In this document: in pieces, positions 7,778 through 16,424 of the stretch
Numbering within the stretch: position 1 is the stretch's first letter
Layout: each line of letters begins with the position of its first letter
Source: Sporanaerobium hydrogeniformans
GTDB lineage: Bacteria > Bacillota > Clostridia > Lachnospirales > Cellulosilyticaceae
Assembly (NCBI RefSeq): GCF_002735925.1
Contig: NZ_PEDL01000001.1
Coordinates: 248,001 to 312,000 of the forward strand
Length of the DNA stretch: 64,000 nt
Direction of reading: 5' to 3'
Notes under the pieces: generated by a model
The model's input: only the letters and a program-made list of their open reading frames with translations
The model's database searches: none
What the model was told of the DNA's origin: nothing
Made by a program: the position numbers and the translations under genes

Positions 7778-9106
7778 ATGACGTTTGATGAGCTGAAAGA
7801 CGCGGTTTACAAGGCAGGCGTTATTGGGGCAGGTGGAGCAGGTTTCCCTACTCACATAAAGTTAGTCAAAGACATGGACTATTTAGTGATTAATGGTGCC
7901 GAATGTGAACCGCTTATTTATACAGACTATGAGCTGATGGAACACTATGGCGAGGCGATCTTAAAGGTCATTCGCCAAATGCTTGAGACACTTCAAATTA
8001 AAAAAGCTGTGTGGGGCATTAAAAAGAAACACCAAAAGCTCATAGACAAACTGTCTGCAATGACCCAGTTGAATGCAAACATAGAAATATGTGCCCTTCC
8101 TAATATTTATCCAGCAGGTGATGAATTAACACTTATTTATCACTGTACAGGGAGGATTGTGGCAAAAGGCAAGCTTCCAAGTAGTCAAAAAATAATAGAG
8201 CTTAATGTAGAGACCTTATTAAATATATATAAGGTTCTTTATGAGAAACAGCCTGTAACAGAAAAATATGTGATGATTGGGGGAGCAGTAGAGGAAAGCC
8301 TTATACTCAAGGTACCTATTGGAACCCCTTTTAGAGAGCTTATTAAACAGGTTAAACCACTTGATTCAGACTATGAATTACTTGTAGGTGGTCCTATGAT
8401 GGGGAGTTTTGGTTCAAAAGATGATTATGTAACCAAAACGACTAAAGCTATTTTACTTTTTCCCAAGGAGAGTGAGCTTTACCGTATCAAACAAGTGATT
8501 GATTGGAATAGTATGAAACGTGTGATGTCTTCTTGCTCACAATGTCAGATGTGTACAGATTTATGCCCTAGAAATAAATTAGGACATCAAGTAGAACCAC
8601 ACAAATTAATGAATGCTTTTGCAAATGGACTGCTTTCTCAAAGTGGAGCTTTAAAGACAGCTTTAGGCTGTTGTGGTTGTAATATCTGTTCGTATTTCGC
8701 CTGTCATCATGATTTAATGCCCTCACAGTTTATGATGACAGTTAAACAGGAACTTTTAAAAAACGGTATAAGGCCACATGAGGAACCTACTGATGTGAAA
8801 GTAGGAGCGAAGGTACATGTACCAGCTGATCGACTTCTTGATAAACTAAGCATTCGTCTTTATGACAAGCACGCAAGGTGGATAGAAGAACCTCTTAATG
8901 TAGAGCGAGTTTACTTATCCTGTGTAGCACATGTAGGTAAACCAGCTATTCCAATTGTTAAAGTAGGCGAGGAAGTATTTAAGGGTAAGCTGGTTGCCAC
9001 AGCCAGTGAAGATGGCATAAGTACAAATCTTCATAGTAGTATAAATGGAGTGGTAAGCAGTGTAACTAAGCAAGAAATTGTGATAGAAAGGGGGAGGCTT
9101 AGATGA
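7778..9106 (+). CDS. pduS: PduS-like iron-sulfur flavoprotein (RnfC-related NADH dehydrogenase)
   Basis: A 442-residue protein. The N-terminal RnfC/NuoF-type part has VIGAGGAGFPTHIK and NGAECEPL, as in FMN/NAD-binding RnfC-like proteins. A ferredoxin-like segment follows, with a CSQCQMCTDLCP cluster motif and a second cysteine set (CCGCNICSYFAC). The C-terminal part resembles a biotinyl/SLBB-type barrel. In B12-type Pdu systems PduS is linked to cobalamin reduction. No B12 enzyme is seen here, so NADH oxidation with electrons passed to the adjacent Fe-S shell protein is more likely. The gene overlaps the next by 4 bases (ATGA), which couples their translation. Confidence 0.9.
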   Translation: MTFDELKDAVYKAGVIGAGGAGFPTHIKLVKDMDYLVINGAECEPLIYTDYELMEHYGEAILKVIRQMLETLQIKKAVWGIKKKHQKLIDKLSAMTQLNANIEICALPNIYPAGDELTLIYHCTGRIVAKGKLPSSQKIIELNVETLLNIYKVLYEKQPVTEKYVMIGGAVEESLILKVPIGTPFRELIKQVKPLDSDYELLVGGPMMGSFGSKDDYVTKTTKAILLFPKESELYRIKQVIDWNSMKRVMSSCSQCQMCTDLCPRNKLGHQVEPHKLMNAFANGLLSQSGALKTALGCCGCNICSYFACHHDLMPSQFMMTVKQELLKNGIRPHEEPTDVKVGAKVHVPADRLLDKLSIRLYDKHARWIEEPLNVERVYLSCVAHVGKPAIPIVKVGEEVFKGKLVATASEDGISTNLHSSINGVVSSVTKQEIVIERGRLR

Positions 9107-9657
9107 CAGAAATGAAATCATTGGGTATTGTTGAATACCGTTCTATTGCCTTAGGGCTTCAAGCGGCAGATAGTATGGTAAAAGCAGCTGATATTAAGTT
9201 GCTCATTTCACAAGTAGTCTGTCCAGGTAAGTATATTATTTTATTTACAGGCAAACTTTCTTCTGTTAAGGCTGCTTTAGAGGTAGCGGCTAAACCTCCT
9301 CTTGATACAGTACTTATTGATACCTATTTACTAGGTAATCCAGATGAAAGCCTCATTCCAGCACTTTATGGTGCATGCGAAAAGGGAAATCCAGAAGCTG
9401 TAGGTATTATCGAGGGCTATTCAGTTGCTTCGATTGTAGGTATAGCAGATGAAATTGTTAAAACAAGTCCAACTAAATTAATAGAGATTCGAATGGCAAG
9501 GGGGATGACTGGGAAGGCCTTCGCGCTTTTCAGCGGCGAACTAGCAGCGGTACAGGCTTCCATGGAAAAAGCTAAAGGCGCCCTCTTGGAAAATGGCATG
9601 TATCTTCATAGTGCTGTTATACCTCATCCGGATCCACAGATTTGGGAGGCCTTATAG
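9103..9657 (+). CDS. pduT: PduT-like tandem-BMC shell protein with an Fe-S pore cysteine
   Basis: 184 residues containing two BMC domains (about 1-90 and 95-184), a pseudohexamer-forming trimer. The first domain carries VVCPGKY with C40 at the pore position; in PduT the equivalent cysteine of three subunits holds a [4Fe-4S] cluster. The second domain starts VGIIEGYSVASIVGIADEIV and ends HSAVIPHPD. It overlaps the PduS-like gene, and the pair forms a plausible electron conduit across the shell. It is the last gene of the compartment operon and is followed by a terminator. Confidence 0.92.
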   Translation: MTEMKSLGIVEYRSIALGLQAADSMVKAADIKLLISQVVCPGKYIILFTGKLSSVKAALEVAAKPPLDTVLIDTYLLGNPDESLIPALYGACEKGNPEAVGIIEGYSVASIVGIADEIVKTSPTKLIEIRMARGMTGKAFALFSGELAAVQASMEKAKGALLENGMYLHSAVIPHPDPQIWEAL

Positions 9658-9665
9658 TTAAATAA

Positions 9666-9718
9666 ACCTGCTTAGAGTCATAAGAGCTTGCTCTTTTGTT
9701 TTTAGCAGGTATTTTTAT
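9666..9718 (+). terminator. Terminator of the microcompartment operon
   Basis: ACCTGCT (9666-9672) pairs with AGCAGGT (9704-9710), with a second small hairpin (AAGAG/CTCTT) inside the loop, followed by ATTTTTATT. Confidence 0.75.
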
Positions 9719-9760
9719 TATAAAAAAAGATAAAATATAAGTGTAGAAAGGGAGAAGGCT

Positions 9761-11182
9761 ATGAAACAACAAGCATATGTAGCAATTGATTTAGGCGCAT
9801 CTAGCGGAAGGCTTATTTTAGGAACGATGCAAGAGGGTAAATTAAACTTAGAAGAAATACATCGTTTTACAAATGACCCTGTTTATTTAGGAGATACTTT
9901 TTACTGGGACTTTATGCGTATTTTTCATGAGATTAAACAAGGGTTAAAAAAACTTTCACAACGCTCTGATATTGAAGTAACTTCTATTGGAATTGATACA
10001 TGGGGAGTAGATGGGGCATGGCTTGATAAAAATGGTAGACTACTTACAAACCCTATTCACTATAGAGATGCGCGTACAAGTAAAACAATGGATGCATTTT
10101 ATAACCATATTACAGATAGCAAACTGTATGATATTACGGGTATTCAAAAAATGAGCTTTAATACCGTTTATCAACTTTATTATGATATGACACAAAATGA
10201 AGTAGTTAAAAACTACGGTGAGAAATGGCTTTTTATGCCAGACCTTATTGCTTACTTCTTAACAGGTAGTACCTTTAACGAATACAGTATTGCTTCAACA
10301 GGCGCCCTTTTAGATGCAAAAACACGTACTTATTCTAAAGAATTATTTGAAGCTTTAGGGCTTCCACTTGATAAAATGCAACCTATCGTTATGCCAGGTA
10401 CAGTTGTAGGTACTTTAACTGCAGCTATTCAAGAAGAAACAGGCTTAGGTGAAGTAAAAGTAGTAGCAGTAGGTAGTCATGATACTGCTTCAGCTGTAGC
10501 AGGTGCACCTCTTGAAACAGAAAATGAAGTTTATCTTTGCTGTGGAACATGGTGCTTAATGGGAATGGAATTACAAGAACCTATTTTAAGTGAAAATTCT
10601 AAGGACTTTAATATCACAAATGAAGGTGGTGTAGAAGGAACCATTCGTTACCTTAAAAATATTAATGGTTTATGGTTTTTACAACAGCTTCGTAAGGTAT
10701 GGAATGAAAGAGGCTTAAATCTTTCTTTCCCTGATATTATTGCAGAAGTACAAAAATCAAATTGTGATTTTGCAGTGGATGCAACAGCAGATCGTTTTAT
10801 GGCACCACTTAATATGGAAAAAGAAATTATTGCTTACTGTAAAGAAACGTATGGTGTGACTTTAGAAACAGTAGGGGATATTGCTAAGGCTGCTTATAAT
10901 GGATTAGCTATTCACTATAAAGAGGTTCTTGAAATGTTTGAAAACATTACAGGAAAATCAATTGAGACAGTTCGCATGGTAGGAGGCGGTATTCAAGACC
11001 AATACCTTTGCCAGCGTGTAGCGGACTCTACAGGCAAACAGGTTGTAGCAGGGCCTATCGAGGCTTCTTGTATAGGTAATATGCTGATGCAAATGAAGGC
11101 AGTAGGCACTATTAAGAGCTTAAATGAAGGTAGACAAATCGTTAGGGAATCTTTTGAACAGAAGCATTATAGTGCAAAATAG
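9761..11182 (+). CDS. rhaB: L-rhamnulokinase (FGGY family)
   Basis: 473 residues, the usual length for RhaB. The FGGY nucleotide-binding start is AYVAIDLGASSGRLILG. Rhamnulokinase-type features include TSIGIDTWGVDGAWLD, NPIHYRDARTSKTMD, GSHDTASAVAGAPL and, near the end, MVGGGIQDQYLCQRVADSTG. It would phosphorylate L-rhamnulose at C1 to give the substrate of the upstream aldolase. It has its own terminators on both sides and starts after GGGAGAAGGC. No separate fuculokinase is recognised, so this enzyme or the FGGY kinase at 26792 may also serve L-fuculose. Confidence 0.93.
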   Translation: MKQQAYVAIDLGASSGRLILGTMQEGKLNLEEIHRFTNDPVYLGDTFYWDFMRIFHEIKQGLKKLSQRSDIEVTSIGIDTWGVDGAWLDKNGRLLTNPIHYRDARTSKTMDAFYNHITDSKLYDITGIQKMSFNTVYQLYYDMTQNEVVKNYGEKWLFMPDLIAYFLTGSTFNEYSIASTGALLDAKTRTYSKELFEALGLPLDKMQPIVMPGTVVGTLTAAIQEETGLGEVKVVAVGSHDTASAVAGAPLETENEVYLCCGTWCLMGMELQEPILSENSKDFNITNEGGVEGTIRYLKNINGLWFLQQLRKVWNERGLNLSFPDIIAEVQKSNCDFAVDATADRFMAPLNMEKEIIAYCKETYGVTLETVGDIAKAAYNGLAIHYKEVLEMFENITGKSIETVRMVGGGIQDQYLCQRVADSTGKQVVAGPIEASCIGNMLMQMKAVGTIKSLNEGRQIVRESFEQKHYSAK

Positions 11183-11194
11183 GTAATATAAATT

Positions 11195-11240
11195 AAAAGT
11201 TATCAAGAGGCAAGAAAGAGGCTTTTTGATAACTTTTTTA
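11195..11240 (+). terminator. Terminator after rhaB
   Basis: A 12-bp perfect stem (AAAAGTTATCAA / TTGATAACTTTT) runs straight into a T-run. Confidence 0.88.
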
Positions 11241-11306
11241 TTTAAAAGAATTGTCAGGTCTCCTTAGAAAGGCTATACTGTAAAAAAAGGAAAGGAACTT
11301 GTGCGA

Positions 11307-12344
11307 ATGGCTACCATTAAAGATGTTGCAAAGTGTGCAGGAGTTTCAGTGGCGACTGTTTCTCGGGTTTTAAATAATACAGCTCCTGTAAATGAAGAAA
11401 CAAGACAAAAAATTGAGAGTGTCATGGCAGAGCTCCACTATACACCTAGTATGCTAGCTAGAGGGATGAGAAAGAAGCAATCTAAAGTTGTTGCAGTTAT
11501 CGTTCCTAGCTATGAAAATCCTTATCACATTAAGTTATTTAAGCATATTGAAGAGCAGGCTAAAAGGCTGGGTTATCGCTTGATTTTGGTTTGTTTAGAA
11601 GAGGATAAGACTGCCGAGCAAAGTGCAGTAATGGACTTAATGACGCGTAATGTGGATGGCATGATTATGTGTACTTATAGAGGTAATAAGAAGGATATTA
11701 AAAATATTATGGATTTATCTAAAAGATTACCTATTGTATTTATGGATAATTTTGAATTTGACAGCGAGATTAGTTCGGTTGTCATAGATGGTTATAAGGG
11801 AATGTATGCACTTACTCAGCACCTTATCGCTTTGGGACATAGGCGTATTGCTTATATTGATGGGAATTCAGGCTATAAGGTAGCTAATGAGAGGCGTAAA
11901 GGGTATGAGGACTGTTTAAAAGAACAAGGACTTCATCTTATGAAAGATTTGATTTATTACGCCGACTATGAGATGAGTGGTGGCTATGAGGGTGCTCGCT
12001 ATTTTATGGAGGAAACACCCATAAGACCCACAGCAATTCTTTCCTCCAATGATATTATGGCAATAGGGGCTATAGGGTATTTAAGGGAAAAGGGTTTCTC
12101 CATTCCAAAGGATGTGGCAGTAGCAGGTTTTGATGATATCGAACTTTGCAAGATTATTCAGCCTAATTTGACTACCTATAAGCAGCCTTTAGACCGTATA
12201 GCTGTAGAGGTAGTTAAACTTCTTAATGCTAAAATCAATCGTCTTATTACAAAGGAAGAGCGACGTACCATTGAAGGAAAGCTTATTATAAGGGGGTCTA
12301 CAGATGAGAGTAGACCCGATCAAATGTTTCCTTCTCATGAATAA
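11307..12344 (+). CDS. LacI-family transcriptional regulator
   Basis: About 345 residues. The N-terminal LacI HTH reads MATIKDVAKCAGVSVATVSRVLNN, with the hinge helix near SMLARGMRKKQ. The periplasmic-binding-like effector domain follows (VVAVIVPSYENPYH, ALGHRRIAYIDG, AILSSNDIMAIGA, AVAGFDDIELC). The start is set at the ATG of MATIKDVA, with AAAGGA 10 bases upstream; an in-frame GTG at 11301 is a close alternative. It lies between rhaB and the rhamnose-isomerase region, so it is a plausible regulator of rhamnose genes. The two overlapping cre/LacI-type sites before rhaA (14793-14821) are candidate targets. Confidence 0.9.
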   Translation: MATIKDVAKCAGVSVATVSRVLNNTAPVNEETRQKIESVMAELHYTPSMLARGMRKKQSKVVAVIVPSYENPYHIKLFKHIEEQAKRLGYRLILVCLEEDKTAEQSAVMDLMTRNVDGMIMCTYRGNKKDIKNIMDLSKRLPIVFMDNFEFDSEISSVVIDGYKGMYALTQHLIALGHRRIAYIDGNSGYKVANERRKGYEDCLKEQGLHLMKDLIYYADYEMSGGYEGARYFMEETPIRPTAILSSNDIMAIGAIGYLREKGFSIPKDVAVAGFDDIELCKIIQPNLTTYKQPLDRIAVEVVKLLNAKINRLITKEERRTIEGKLIIRGSTDESRPDQMFPSHE

Positions 12345-12360
12345 AACAGAAACGAATAAA

Positions 12361-12414
12361 AAATAAGAGAGACTTGCGAAACTAAAAAATGAGTTTTGCA
12401 AGTCTCTCTTATTT
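12361..12414. terminator. Bidirectional terminator between convergent genes
   Basis: 23-base arms (12361-12383 and 12392-12414) pair almost perfectly around an 8-base loop, with A-rich and T-rich flanks on both sides. It serves the LacI gene on the plus strand and the chemoreceptor on the minus strand. Confidence 0.9.
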
Positions 12415-14511
12415 TTATAATTTAAAAACTTGAATAGCCTTTTGAAGCCCATCCATAGCTTCAGTAAGCTTCATAGAGAGCTTTGAAAGCCCTTCCATAA
12501 CAGCCTTTTGCTCCTCGCTGAGTGCACTGATTTGTTCGGTAGCTGCAGCCGATTCTTCTGTAACAGAAGCAATGTTTTCGATTTTTTGTGCAGTCTGAGC
12601 TTTAAGTTTTTCCATATCTTGAGTTTCTTGATTAATATCCTCTAAGTCAGTCGTTATTTGCTGAAGCGCTTTTATAATTTGACTAAAGAGGCTAGAGGTC
12701 TTTTCAACAGATTGACTTTGGGCATTAAAAATTGTATTCGATTTTTGAATAAGAGACATGGTAGAGTCTGTTTTATCAGCTATTTTAGTAAGTTCTTGTC
12801 TTACATTAATAGTTGAAGCCTTCGATTGCTCAGATAAGTTACGGACTTCTTGAGCAACAACAGCAAAACCTTTACCAGCCTCTCCTGCTCTAGCAGCTTC
12901 AATACTTGCATTAAGTGCAAGTAGGTTGGTTTGACCACTGATACCATCTAAAAGATGCATGATACTTTCAATACCTTTATTAAGCTCTTCGAGCTCTAAA
13001 ATACTTGTATTAATGTCACCAGAGATTTGGATGGAAGAAGCCATCGTTTGATTAAGCTGCTCAATAGTATGGGTTGCTTCTTGAATCATATGGGTTGCAC
13101 CTTGTGCATTTTGAAAAATAACATTACATTTTTGTGAAACAGTTTGAATGCTATCAGATAGAGTAATCATAGAAGAAGTACCTTCCTGAGCATCTTCGGC
13201 TTGCTGAGTAGTACCAGCCGCTATATCTTCCACAGAGTGAGCAAGTTCATTAAAGGTTTCGACCGATTGTTTGGTAGAGGAGGATAGGACTTCACTATCT
13301 TTTAGTGTATCGGCAATGACTGATTGTGTTTGGTGAAGGAGTCCCTTCATGTTATGAACCATCACATTAAAGCTTTGACAAAGTTGGGTAATTTCATTAT
13401 GACCTTTTGGGGTGATAGATACCGTTAAATCCCCGTTTTCTGTCTGTTTCATTAATTTCATGAGCTCAATAATAGGTTTCGAAAACTTATTAGCAAAGGT
13501 AAGACCAACCAAAACAGCTAAAATACTTGTAAGAAGGATTAAAGACCAAGTTAAAAGTGTTGCAGCTTGAAGCTGGTTGGTAAGTGAAGCTAGAGGTGTT
13601 TTAACTGCTAATATCCATCCATTTGAGAGAGTAGCATAGGTAATGAGGTTAGAATCTAGAGTAGTAGAAGCAAAGCTTTCCCCTGTATGTATAGTTGACC
13701 AAAACTCATCCTCAATAGTTGTATTTTCTGGCACGCTGCTGTAGAGAATATTTTTATTAGGGTCTACTAGCAGAAGAAGAGAGTTGTCTAAAAGCTCAAT
13801 ATCTTTTAGTGTATTGGTAATTTGGGTAGTATTAATATCTCCACAGAAGACACCTTGAGTGTTTTTGGACCTACCAATAGGTTTGATAACAAAGAGATGG
13901 TCAGAGGAAGAACCTAAACCAACCTTCCAAAGCAAATCATTTCCTAACTCTAAATTGAAAACTTCAAATAAATCTTCATGAGGAATGGTACTACCTGTAA
14001 CATAAAGATCTTGATTTTCACAAACAACCGCTACATCATTGAAAGAGCGATAAAGTGAACTTAAAGAAATCAGTTCAGATTGTAGGGCTGTTTTAGCTTT
14101 TAATTTTACAAAGGTATCATTGGAGAAACATTGATTAAAAGTAGCACTTTGAGTAGTAATAGATACAACAAAATCTACAACGATGTTTTCTATGGAATCA
14201 AGGGTTGTCTCTATATTATTTGCAGCCTGTTTAATTGTTTGACCCGTAAGCTTAGAAGTCGTTGTTGATAAAGCTTGACGTGATACAGATGTAGAAATGA
14301 GGTTAATAATGAGGAGTGGGATAATGGCAAAAGCAATACACATTCCCACAAGATTAAATTTTATGGGAATAAAGCGTTTTTTAGAGGAGGTGTTGCTTTT
14401 TGAGGGCTTCTTGGAAGAAGGCTCAGAAGAACGTTTTTTAAATTTAAGTTGAGATAAAAAAGAAGATTTTAAATGTATGGTAGACTGCTTATGCTTATTG
14501 AATAGGAACAT
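12415..14511 (-). CDS. Methyl-accepting chemotaxis protein
   Basis: 698 residues. A basic cytoplasmic N-terminal stretch of about 50 residues precedes TM1 ([20 protein letters not shown]). An extracellular Cache-like sensor region of about 250 residues and TM2 ([20 protein letters not shown]) follow, then HAMP and the long signalling coiled coil. The hairpin tip is the invariant type ([20 protein letters not shown], then EVRNLSEQS). It is transcribed against its neighbours and sits between rhaB/LacI and rhaA. Chemotaxis towards rhamnose or related sugars is suggested by position only. The start follows AAAGGCAGGTAC on the minus strand. Confidence 0.93.
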   Translation of the reverse strand: MFLFNKHKQSTIHLKSSFLSQLKFKKRSSEPSSKKPSKSNTSSKKRFIPIKFNLVGMCIAFAIIPLLIINLISTSVSRQALSTTTSKLTGQTIKQAANNIETTLDSIENIVVDFVVSITTQSATFNQCFSNDTFVKLKAKTALQSELISLSSLYRSFNDVAVVCENQDLYVTGSTIPHEDLFEVFNLELGNDLLWKVGLGSSSDHLFVIKPIGRSKNTQGVFCGDINTTQITNTLKDIELLDNSLLLLVDPNKNILYSSVPENTTIEDEFWSTIHTGESFASTTLDSNLITYATLSNGWILAVKTPLASLTNQLQAATLLTWSLILLTSILAVLVGLTFANKFSKPIIELMKLMKQTENGDLTVSITPKGHNEITQLCQSFNVMVHNMKGLLHQTQSVIADTLKDSEVLSSSTKQSVETFNELAHSVEDIAAGTTQQAEDAQEGTSSMITLSDSIQTVSQKCNVIFQNAQGATHMIQEATHTIEQLNQTMASSIQISGDINTSILELEELNKGIESIMHLLDGISGQTNLLALNASIEAARAGEAGKGFAVVAQEVRNLSEQSKASTINVRQELTKIADKTDSTMSLIQKSNTIFNAQSQSVEKTSSLFSQIIKALQQITTDLEDINQETQDMEKLKAQTAQKIENIASVTEESAAATEQISALSEEQKAVMEGLSKLSMKLTEAMDGLQKAIQVFKL

Positions 14512-14752
14512 GATGTACCTGCCTTTCTAAAGTAAAATAAAATACCAATCTATAGTTTAATTTAAAAGAGACAAAAATTCAATTAAATATATAAATTTAT
14601 ACTATATACACAAAATTAAGACATAATATTTGGTTATATTAAGTAGAATTTTAAGGAATTAAGAAAGAAAATAGCTTTTTATTCAATAGTTATAAGTTTC
14701 ATTAAGTTACATAGTTATTTTATTAAAATTAATCCCTATCTCAACAAAATGA

Positions 14753-14781
14753 TTGATAAAAAAAGGTGGATATGTTATTGT
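14753..14781 (+). promoter_or_regulatory. Candidate rhaA promoter
   Basis: TTGATA (14753-14758) and TATTGT (14776-14781) are separated by 17 bases. The operators at 14793-14821 begin 11 bases after the -10 box, a position suited to repression. Confidence 0.45.
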
Positions 14782-14792
14782 ATTGTTAATGA

Positions 14793-14821
14793 ATGAAAAC
14801 ATTTTCATGAAAACGTTTACT
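14793..14821 (+). promoter_or_regulatory. Two overlapping cre/LacI-type operators before rhaA
   Basis: ATGAAAACGTTTACT (14807-14821) fits the Firmicutes cre consensus WTGNAANCGNWNNCW at every fixed position. The overlapping ATGAAAACATTTTCA (14793-14807) is the same pattern with CA in place of the central CG. CcpA or the LacI regulator at 11307 could bind; the sequence does not decide which. Confidence 0.65.
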
Positions 14822-14870
14822 AATTAATTAAACACCTATTAAAAAATAAAAACAAGGAGAGGGTAGTCAA

Positions 14871-16136
14871 ATGACAGAACAAGAACGTATTATGCAAGGC
14901 TATGAGTTAGCCCAAAATTACTACAGTAAATGGGGGATTGACATAGAAGACGTCCTCAAAAAAGTAGATGAAGTAGCTATTTCAATGCATTGCTGGCAAG
15001 GTGATGATGTAAGTGGCTTTGAAAATCCAGATGGACAGCTTACAGGTGGTATTCAAGCAACAGGAAACTACCCAGGTAAAGCAAGAACAGCCCAGGAGCT
15101 TCGTGCAGACATTGATAAAGCTATGTCTCTTATTCCAGGTAAACTACGCTTAAATTTACATGCTATTTATGCAGAAACCAATGGCCAAAAAGTAGAGAGA
15201 GATGAACTTAAGCCAGAGCATTTTACAAATTGGGTAAACTGGGCAAAAGCAAAAGGGATTGGCCTTGATTTTAACCCAAGCTGTTTTTCACATCCAATGA
15301 GTGAAGATGGCTTTACTCTTTCTCATGCCAATGATGAAATCAGAAATTTTTGGATTAGACACTGCATTGCTTCTCGTAAAATTGCAGCTTATTTTGGTAA
15401 GGAATTAGGCACACCAGCTGTAACGAACTACTGGATTCCAGATGGTTATAAAGATATCCCAGTGGACCGTAAAGCACCTCGTGAACGTCTTTTGGATTCA
15501 CTGAACCAAATTTTCGAAGAACCTATTGATGAAGCCTACAACTTAGATGCTGTAGAATCAAAAGTGTTTGGTATTGGAGCAGAAGCTTATACAGTAGGTT
15601 CAAACGAATTTTATATGGGTTATGCAACGACTCATCATAAACTGCTTTGTTTAGATGCAGGGCATTTCCATCCTACAGAAGTGATTTCAGACAAAGTTTC
15701 AGCGGTTATGCCATTTGTGCCAGGTTTACTTCTTCATGTAAGCCGTCCAGTAAGATGGGATAGTGATCATGTTGTTATTTTAGATGATGAGCTTCAAGCG
15801 ATTGCAAAAGAACTTGTAAGAGGTGGCTATTTAGAAAGAACACATATTGGACTTGACTTCTTTGATGCAAGTATTAATCGTATTGCAGCATGGATTATTG
15901 GTACACGCAATATGAGGAAAGCACTTCTTATTGCAATGCTAGAGCCTACTGATTACTTAAAAGAACTTGAGCTTAAAGGAGACTATACTTCTAGACTTGC
16001 AGTACTAGAAGAAATGAAAACTGCACCATTTGCAGCAGTATGGGAATATTATTTAATGAAAAATCAAATGCCTGTTGGCACTGATTGGATAGATGAAGTA
16101 AAACGTTATGAAAAAGAAGTGTTACTCCAAAGATAA
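14871..16136 (+). CDS. rhaA: L-rhamnose isomerase
   Basis: 421 residues, the normal RhaA length. It interconverts L-rhamnose and L-rhamnulose with a metal cofactor. Family landmarks are the N-terminal [17 protein letters not shown], then [38 protein letters not shown] and [16 protein letters not shown], holding the metal-binding Glu/Asp/His residues. The start follows AAGGAGAGGG. It is monocistronic, between a regulated promoter and a strong terminator. With rhaB and the compartment aldolase it completes the path from rhamnose to DHAP plus lactaldehyde. Confidence 0.96.
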   Translation: MTEQERIMQGYELAQNYYSKWGIDIEDVLKKVDEVAISMHCWQGDDVSGFENPDGQLTGGIQATGNYPGKARTAQELRADIDKAMSLIPGKLRLNLHAIYAETNGQKVERDELKPEHFTNWVNWAKAKGIGLDFNPSCFSHPMSEDGFTLSHANDEIRNFWIRHCIASRKIAAYFGKELGTPAVTNYWIPDGYKDIPVDRKAPRERLLDSLNQIFEEPIDEAYNLDAVESKVFGIGAEAYTVGSNEFYMGYATTHHKLLCLDAGHFHPTEVISDKVSAVMPFVPGLLLHVSRPVRWDSDHVVILDDELQAIAKELVRGGYLERTHIGLDFFDASINRIAAWIIGTRNMRKALLIAMLEPTDYLKELELKGDYTSRLAVLEEMKTAPFAAVWEYYLMKNQMPVGTDWIDEVKRYEKEVLLQR

Positions 16137-16160
16137 TCCTTTCATTTTAATACATCGTTC

Positions 16161-16219
16161 AAAGGAAAAAGCTATATCTCGTGCTATGCACAAGAGATAT
16201 AGCTTTTTCCTTTATTTTT
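16161..16219 (+). terminator. Strong terminator after rhaA
   Basis: A perfect 20-bp inverted repeat (16161-16180 and 16194-16213) with a 13-base loop and a T-run after it. From here to 16424 the sequence is AT-rich with no gene. A TATAAT at 16317-16322 might be a -10 box for the response regulator, but it lacks a clear -35 box. Confidence 0.9.
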
Positions 16220-16424
16220 TAATAGTTAAGAAATATAATAAGATCGATATTTATAAAAATAAACAATAAATAAATAATATGTTGAATAGTTACTGTGCAA
16301 AATAAACTTTATGACGTATAATTAATTTGGAATATTAATTAATAATAACAATATTTTTGTAATTAAGCTTCAAGCTCAGTTTAAATAGCCAATCATTCTA
16401 TTAATAGAGAGAAGGGGAAGAGGC

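Larger units (their letters stand above)
14512..14870. other. Intergenic region between chemoreceptor and rhaA
   Basis: A 359-base, very AT-rich gap between divergent genes. The part nearest rhaA holds a promoter and two overlapping cre/LacI-type operators (listed separately). Bases 14512-14750 must contain the chemoreceptor promoter, but I see no clear match, RNA gene or repeat there. Confidence 0.6.
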
